Shown here: piece after piece, positions 6,456 through 9,751 of the stretch
How positions within the stretch are numbered: the stretch's first letter is position 1
How the letters are laid out: each line of letters opens with the position of its first letter
Assembly: GCA_915063485.1 (NCBI GenBank)
Contig: CAJZDJ010000076.1
Coordinates: 1-9,751 of the forward strand
Length of the DNA stretch: 9,751 bases
Source of the DNA: an uncultured Actinomyces sp.
GTDB taxonomy: Bacteria; Actinomycetota; Actinomycetes; Actinomycetales; Actinomycetaceae
Reading direction: 5' to 3'
Notes under the pieces: model-generated
What the model was told of the DNA's origin: nothing
Database searches by the model: none
The model's input: the letters and a program-made list of their open reading frames with translations, nothing else
Made by a program: the position numbers and the translations under genes

Positions 6456-7378
6456 GCGGCCATCACCCTGGCAATGTAGTAGGTGGGGGCCCCCACAGCC
6501 AGCACCGGCAGTACCGCCGAGGTGATGGCGGCGCGACCGCCAGGCACCCAGCGGTGGGTCCACAGCACACGGTTAGCGATTGCCATCAGCAAACCAGCCA
6601 CGAAACCGATCACCAGGCAGCCCGCCCCGGAACGCAAGGCCGTGTCTACCGCCTGGTGGGAGGGACCAAAGAAACCAGCCAAGGCCAGAGCCACCGCCAC
6701 GGCGCAGCTGGCTAGGGCCGGGATGATCACCGTCAGCATTTCTAGCGCCCACGCGGGCACCTCCAGTACCGTCAGCGAAGCCCCAATCAGCAGGGCCACA
6801 GCCGTGGGCACAATAACGCTAGAGGCAGCCAGGCCGGAGGAGAACACACACCAGGCAGCCCCAGAAACCAGCACCACCACCCCGGACAGGGAGGTAAATA
6901 GTTCTTCCAGCAGGCCTTCGTGGGCTCCGGAACGCATTTGTAGGGCAAATACTGCCAGCACCCCAATACCAGCTAGCTTGGTAGCGTCACCGTATTCGTC
7001 GGTTAGGGTGAGCGTGACGGCACTGGCGATCCCAAATAGTGCCAGGAAAATACCGGTGACATTGTCGTGCTCGGCCTGAATCAATGCCGGCCAGCCTTGA
7101 GCGAAACACACCGCCAAGCCACACACCAGCAGGCAGGTAACCCAGAACGGGGATACGGCAGTTAGGGCCAGCAATAGCGGCATAACCCCAGCCATCGCCA
7201 GACGCGTCCAGGCAGTGTCCACCAGACCGGTTTCCACAACGCCGTCGCTGGTGTGGTATTGGGTCCCATAGCGGCGCGCGGCCTGTTCCTTCACGCTGGT
7301 ACGTGTCCGCTTACGCCCGGAAACCTGGTTCTGGGCGGGTGCGGCAAGGGGTTCTGATTGCGCAGGCGAATTAGTCAC
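6440..7378 (-). CDS. Polytopic membrane protein, unknown function
   Basis: A 312-residue protein I cannot place in a named family. A basic, hydrophilic N-terminus (about 1-55, with GRKRTRTSVKEQAARR) is followed by about eight or nine hydrophobic segments (near 59-75, 77-94, 107-124, 134-147, 162-181, 186-205, 211-237, 252-269 and 285-308). A fairly polar loop (DEYGDATK, 127-134) lies between the third and fourth. It occupies the place next to the GlnR-like gene held by Rv0817c in M. tuberculosis, but I cannot claim orthology. The start is uncertain: GTG at 7378 has AAGG directly against it and no spaced Shine-Dalgarno. An upstream ATG at 7396 opens only a seven-codon frame that overlaps this start. 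The 3' end is tandemly repeated beyond the stop codon. Confidence 0.75.
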   Translation of the reverse strand: MTNSPAQSEPLAAPAQNQVSGRKRTRTSVKEQAARRYGTQYHTSDGVVETGLVDTAWTRLAMAGVMPLLLALTAVSPFWVTCLLVCGLAVCFAQGWPALIQAEHDNVTGIFLALFGIASAVTLTLTDEYGDATKLAGIGVLAVFALQMRSGAHEGLLEELFTSLSGVVVLVSGAAWCVFSSGLAASSVIVPTAVALLIGASLTVLEVPAWALEMLTVIIPALASCAVAVALALAGFFGPSHQAVDTALRSGAGCLVIGFVAGLLMAIANRVLWTHRWVPGGRAAITSAVLPVLAVGAPTYYIARVMAAFVAG

Positions 7379-7438
7379 CCTTGAATCGTCCCATATGCTG
7401 CCGATACATGCACCTTAACCACCCAAAAGGCCGTAAAC

Positions 7439-7468
7439 TTGTGCCTGGTGTCGCATTAGGGGTATCAG
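7439..7468 (+). promoter_or_regulatory. Possible promoter of the GlnR-like gene
   Basis: TTGTGC (7439-7444, 4 of 6) and TATCAG (7463-7468, 4 of 6) are 18 bases apart in the divergent gap. Transcription would start at about 7475, at the AAGGAGG ribosome site, leaving a leader of only about 13 bases. No clear GlnR box (two GTnAC/GaAAC pairs) was found nearby. Evidence is weak. Confidence 0.3.
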
Positions 7469-7487
7469 TACTTTAAGGAGGAAGCAA

Positions 7488-8168
7488 ATGAGGCTGGTCA
7501 TGCTTAGCAACGAGCCTGAGGCCAGTGCCGTGCTGCCAGCCATCGCTTTTCTCGAACACCAGGTGCAGGTTTTGCCGCCCCAGCCTGATTCTTATGGGGC
7601 GCTTGAAAATGCCGACGTCGTAATGGTTGATGCCCGCACGGATCTGTTGCGGGCGCGGCCCCTATGCCAACTGCTGGCCACCTCCATGGACTATACGGTG
7701 CTGGCTGTGATTGAGGAGGGTGGGGCTGTGGCCCTGACTTCCTCTTGGGGGATTGCCGATTTTGTGATTGCTTCTGCTTCCCCGGCGGAGTTAGCGGCCC
7801 GGTTGCGGCTGCTGGAGTCTAGCGTGGTTGCAGACAGTAATTCTGGCTCTAGTGGTTCTAGCGATGAGTCGATCCTGGAAGTTGGCGACATAGTGATTGA
7901 CACTGACGCCTACAGCGTGCGTTTGCATGGTAACACCCTGGATTTGACCTATAAGGAGTTTGAGCTGCTTAAGTATTTGGCTGCTAACCAGGGCCGGGTG
8001 CTTACCCGTCAGGCTTTACTCGACGCCGTGTGGGGCGAGGATTATATTGGCGGTTCACGTACTGTGGATGTGCATGTGCGGCGTTTACGCGCCAAGCTTG
8101 GCGGTGAGCATGATCATCTCATTGGCACCGTGCGTAACGTGGGTTATCGATTGGACTTGGACGAGTAA
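7488..8168 (+). CDS. glnR: GlnR-like orphan OmpR-family transcriptional regulator
   Basis: A 226-residue regulator with an N-terminal receiver-like domain (1-110), a Ser/Gly/Asp linker (about 111-127) and an OmpR-type winged helix (about 130-225; LDLTYKEFELLKYL at 151-164, RTVDVHVRRLRAKLG at 191-205, GTVRNVGYRL at 213-222). The receiver keeps one Asp (D48 in VMVDAR) but lacks the acidic pair near residues 7-9 and the usual Lys (SPAEL at 99-103), as expected for GlnR, which dimerises without phosphorylation. GlnR controls nitrogen-assimilation genes in actinobacteria. It matches my recollection of Rv0818 closely in both sequence and place. AAGGAGG six bases before the ATG supports the start. 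No histidine kinase is adjacent. Its regulon here cannot be read from the window. Confidence 0.88.
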   Translation: MRLVMLSNEPEASAVLPAIAFLEHQVQVLPPQPDSYGALENADVVMVDARTDLLRARPLCQLLATSMDYTVLAVIEEGGAVALTSSWGIADFVIASASPAELAARLRLLESSVVADSNSGSSGSSDESILEVGDIVIDTDAYSVRLHGNTLDLTYKEFELLKYLAANQGRVLTRQALLDAVWGEDYIGGSRTVDVHVRRLRAKLGGEHDHLIGTVRNVGYRLDLDE

Positions 8169-8180
8169 CCGTGTAGAGTT

Positions 8181-8297
8181 GGGGCCGGCATCGGGTCGTG
8201 ACGGGCCCCGGGCTCCAAAATCTGCCGCCACGAGCGGCCTACGCGCCGACTGGCGCTCTCCGACCCGGTGCTGCTTAATCTTTTCTGCGCTTTTAAT
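8181..8297 (+). terminator. Multi-hairpin structured element after the GlnR-like gene
   Basis: A 13-bp stem (8186-8198 with 8261-8273, two G-U pairs) encloses two perfect small hairpins: GCCGC-CACGA-GCGGC (8224-8238) and GCGCC-GACT-GGCGC (8243-8256). It is followed by a U-rich run (about 8276-8297, with TTAATCTTTTC and TTTTAATC). A competing stem GGGGCC/GGCCCC (8181-8186 with 8204-8209) would exclude only the first pair of the long stem. It starts 13 bases after the regulator's stop codon. The simplest reading is a branched intrinsic terminator; a stable 3'-end RNA is also possible. Confidence 0.55.
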
Positions 8298-8311
8298 CCC
8301 TTTGTCATAAA

Positions 8312-8400
8312 GGCCCTGTTGGTCGGGATTCTAGCGGCCCTGCTGGCCGAGGTTTTACCAGCCTACTGGGCTTTGCTTTAGTGCCCTACTGGCCGGAGTT
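8312..8400. repeat. Degenerate 23/24-base tandem repeat overlapping the acetyltransferase 3' end
   Basis: Three 19-base copies related to GCCCTRYTGGYCGRRGTT start at 8312, 8336 and 8382, and a poorer copy starts near 8360 (GCCTACTGGGC), giving a period of 22 to 24 bases. The last copy includes the stop codon and final codons of the acetyltransferase gene (minus strand), so the array looks like duplicated and decayed copies of that gene end. Confidence 0.6.
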
Positions 8401-9000
8401 CTCATACAAGTTGCGGATTACTTTGGCTGGGTTTCCTACGGCGACGGCGCCGGCTGGGATGTCCTTAACCACTACCGATCCTGCCCCCACTACGGCGTCG
8501 GCACCAATGGTGACCCCGGGGCAGACGATTACCCCGCCACCAAGCCAAACATTGTTACCGATAGTGATGGGTTTGCCGCCTTCTAAGCCGCTTTTACGGG
8601 TGGGCGGATCCAACGGGTGGATGGGGGTCAGCAGCTGCACGTTAGGGCCGATTTGGCAGCAATCACCGATGACGATGTCGGCTACATCCAGCGCGATTAG
8701 CCCAAAGTTAATGAATACGTTGTTGCCTACGCTGATGTGGCAGCCGTAGTCGACTGCTAGCGGGGGTCGGATGGTTACGCCTTGGCCGACGTCGCCCAGC
8801 ACTTGTCGCAATAGGGCGTCTGCCTGGCCTTTCTCGCCGGCAAGGAAGGCTAGGCGGTATTCTTCCAGGAGTTTGCTGCTACGGGCTGGGATTTCATTAA
8901 AGCGCGGGTCGGTGGGGTCTACGCGGTATAGCTGCCCGGCCCGCATACGTTCCCAGTTGCTGCGGTTGTCTTCTACGGCGACGGCGTCTGTCTCACTCAT
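8386..9000 (-). CDS. Maltose/galactoside-type sugar O-acetyltransferase
   Basis: Cytoplasmic acetyl-CoA-dependent O-acetyltransferase of the Maa/LacA/NodL type, 204 residues. The N-terminal Mac domain (RMRAGQLYRVDPTDPRF, 18-34) is followed by left-handed beta-helix hexapeptide repeats (about 75-190; ISVGNN, ITIGNNVWLGGGVIVCPGVTIG). The catalytic His is H128 in TPIHPLD, followed by GKPITIG and the C-terminal GNPAKVI, all typical of Maa. The real substrate cannot be read from sequence. No Shine-Dalgarno precedes the ATG, and a -10-like TATCGT lies six bases upstream, suggesting a leaderless mRNA. It is convergent with the GlnR-like gene and 108 bases from the DUF1304 gene. Confidence 0.93.
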   Translation of the reverse strand: MSETDAVAVEDNRSNWERMRAGQLYRVDPTDPRFNEIPARSSKLLEEYRLAFLAGEKGQADALLRQVLGDVGQGVTIRPPLAVDYGCHISVGNNVFINFGLIALDVADIVIGDCCQIGPNVQLLTPIHPLDPPTRKSGLEGGKPITIGNNVWLGGGVIVCPGVTIGADAVVGAGSVVVKDIPAGAVAVGNPAKVIRNLYENSGQ

Positions 9001-9126
9001 ACCAGAACGATACCCATACTTAGCGGCAAAGACCCGCAGTTTAAACTCTGCGAGCCACAGGCCACGCGAGACGCCATGGTCTACTCAACGCCAGGGTCTC
9101 CTCGGGCGCTATACCAGAACTATACC
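8999..9126. repeat. Short direct repeats between acetyltransferase and DUF1304 genes
   Basis: ATACCAGAAC-N-ATACC occurs at 8999-9014 and 9111-9126 (15 of 16 identical, 112 bases apart). The second copy is the 3' end and stop codon of the DUF1304 gene; the first overlaps the acetyltransferase start. Between them, ACGCCAKGGTCT occurs at 9071-9082 and 9088-9099 (11 of 12, period 17). AGTTTAAACT (9038-9047) is a perfect palindrome. No gene is seen in this gap. Confidence 0.5.
9007..9012 (-). promoter_or_regulatory. Possible leaderless -10 box for the acetyltransferase gene
   Basis: TATCGT (minus strand, 4 of 6 and TANNNT) ends exactly six bases before the ATG at 9000, which would make A of ATG the first transcribed base. 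No convincing -35 lies 17-18 bases upstream. The site falls inside a 16-base repeat shared with the DUF1304 gene end. Confidence 0.3.
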
Positions 9127-9498
9127 TAGGGTTAGGAAAATGATAGCCAGTAGCGGGGTGGTGCCTTGTTTGAGGGCAGCTGGGCGCTTGTCTGGGCTGG
9201 TGATAAATAGCAGTGCGGCTGCAGCCAGCATGGAGCCGGTCCCGAAGAACATTAGGCTTAGGCCTACTGCGTGGCTGGCGGTGTAGTAGATGATGGCGCC
9301 TAGAAGTATTTCGATAGCTAGAAATAGGTTGTAGAAGCCTTGGTTGAAGGCCATCTCTTTAGTGTTGGCGGCCTGCTGGGGGCTCATATTGAAGGTGGTA
9401 AGGGTTTTCTCGCTGGTCCAGGAAATGGATTCCATTTTGAAGATGAGCACGTGAATGAGCGCTGCAGCAATAGCTAGGACTAGGCCGGTAATAAACAT
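9109..9498 (-). CDS. DUF1304 family membrane protein
   Basis: A 129-residue protein with four likely membrane helices (about 2-19, 55-73, 77-98 and 112-128) and the family's conserved stretch at 48-60, where EMAFNQGFYNLFLA matches the usual N-Q-G-x-Y-N core. The function of DUF1304 proteins is not known. The start at 9498 is chosen because AGAAGG lies just upstream with good spacing and the protein then has the usual family length. An upstream in-frame ATG at 9567 would place the start inside the rRNA terminator hairpin. The gene lies only about 40 bases past that terminator, so it needs a promoter in a very short space or depends on read-through from the rRNA operon. Confidence 0.88.
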   Translation of the reverse strand: MFITGLVLAIAAALIHVLIFKMESISWTSEKTLTTFNMSPQQAANTKEMAFNQGFYNLFLAIEILLGAIIYYTASHAVGLSLMFFGTGSMLAAAALLFITSPDKRPAALKQGTTPLLAIIFLTLGIVLV

Positions 9499-9539
9499 CT
9501 GTATGCCTTCTTTATGGCTGACAAGTAGGGAACATAAAA

Positions 9540-9576
9540 GTAGGGGGTGTGTTAGAAAATCTAACACACCCCCTAC
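9540..9576 (-). terminator. Strong hairpin terminator of the rRNA operon
   Basis: A perfect 16-bp stem (9540-9555 with 9561-9576), 17 bp if A9556-T9560 is counted, around a three-base loop. On the minus strand it is followed by TTTTATGTT. It is the second hairpin past the 5S rRNA and sits about 40 bases before the DUF1304 start codon. Confidence 0.75.
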
Positions 9577-9608
9577 AACGCCCGATCTTCAAGACCACAA
9601 ACAAAAGA

Positions 9609-9656
9609 GTGGTGGGGGCGCCGACCCCCTAAACAAGGACCAAACACCCCCACCAC
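9609..9656 (-). terminator. First hairpin downstream of 5S rRNA
   Basis: GTGGTGGGGG (9609-9618) and CCCCCACCAC (9647-9656) are perfect 10-base complements around a 28-base loop. An alternative inner GGGGG/CCCCC stem uses 9614-9618 and 9625-9629. On the minus strand the element is followed by TCTTTTGTTTGT. It starts about 12 bases past the 5S 3' end and probably acts with the next hairpin as a tandem terminator. Confidence 0.6.
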
Positions 9657-9667
9657 ACAAAAACACG

Positions 9668-9751
9668 GTTGGCAGTGCCCTACTCTCCCACAACCCACCA
9701 GTTGCAGTACCATCAGCGCAGAAAGGCTTAACTTCCAGGTTCGGAAAGGAT
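9668..9751 (-). rRNA. rrf: 5S ribosomal RNA, 5' part beyond the window
   Basis: On the minus strand the window edge opens with the loop region ATCCTTTCCGAACCTGGAAG and continues through AAGCCTTTCTGCGCTGATGGTACTG-like helices to GGGAGAGTAGGGCACTGCCAA, the characteristic 3' half of bacterial 5S rRNA. About 84 bases are present, and roughly 30 bases at the 5' end are missing. The mature 3' end is placed at about 9668, give or take two bases. The 16S and 23S genes are expected beyond the right edge, transcribed towards this window. Confidence 0.95.

Noticed and set aside
8192..8267. 76-base segment with 7-base complementary ends, the size of a tRNA
   Set aside because: There is no GTTC-type T-loop, no fitting D-arm and no anticodon stem in the right place on either strand. 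The hairpins fit a branched terminator better.
8312..8400. CRISPR array
   Set aside because: The units are degenerate, with a period of only 22 to 24 bases, no distinct spacers and no cas gene nearby.
9499..9567. Longer start for the DUF1304 protein (ATG at 9567)
   Set aside because: It would add 23 residues encoded partly in the rRNA terminator hairpin, has no ribosome site, and makes the protein longer than the family.

Overview
The window looks like chromosomal core sequence from a moderately high-GC actinobacterium, most likely from or near the Actinomycetaceae. This rests on protein similarity recalled from memory: a mycobacterial/streptomycete-type ClpC with two N-domains, a DUF2516 protein, a GlnR-type orphan regulator beside a nitrobindin-like (FABP family) protein, and an actinobacterial-looking 5S rRNA. 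No phage, transposon, CRISPR or toxin-antitoxin genes are visible.

Layout: bases 62-2608 (minus) hold clpC. A 518-base gap follows (2609-3126). It carries the clpC control region (a 29-bp dyad and a HAIR-like inverted repeat), a stretch of doubtful coding status, a strong bidirectional terminator, and an AT-rich promoter for a small plus-strand membrane protein (3127-3429). Five minus-strand genes run from 7378 down to 3612: an unrecognised polytopic membrane protein, a nitrobindin-like protein lacking the heme histidine, the folate-binding iron-sulfur helper YgfZ, a DUF2516 membrane protein, and D-aminoacyl-tRNA deacylase. The last two overlap by one base. A GlnR-like regulator is divergent at 7488-8168 (plus). 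Two convergent-side minus-strand genes follow, a hexapeptide sugar O-acetyltransferase (8386-9000) and a DUF1304 membrane protein (9109-9498). The window ends inside a 5S rRNA gene (minus) whose transcript enters two terminator hairpins.

The pairing of a minus-strand nitrobindin-like gene with a divergent GlnR-type gene resembles the M. tuberculosis Rv0813c-Rv0818 neighbourhood, but the mycothiol synthase gene that follows there is not present here. The genes are mostly housekeeping: protein quality control, Fe-S cluster repair, translation proofreading and nitrogen-type regulation. No clear new multi-gene system is visible.

The less ordinary signals lie between the genes. A folded element of about 90 bases follows the GlnR-like gene and ends in a U-rich tract. 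Short degenerate tandem repeats recur at gene 3' ends, and one set appears to contain the promoter of the next gene. Two genes have start sites that look leaderless. Three proteins depart from family motifs: dtd (NxGPVT), the nitrobindin-like protein (His to Tyr) and the ClpP-docking loop of ClpC.
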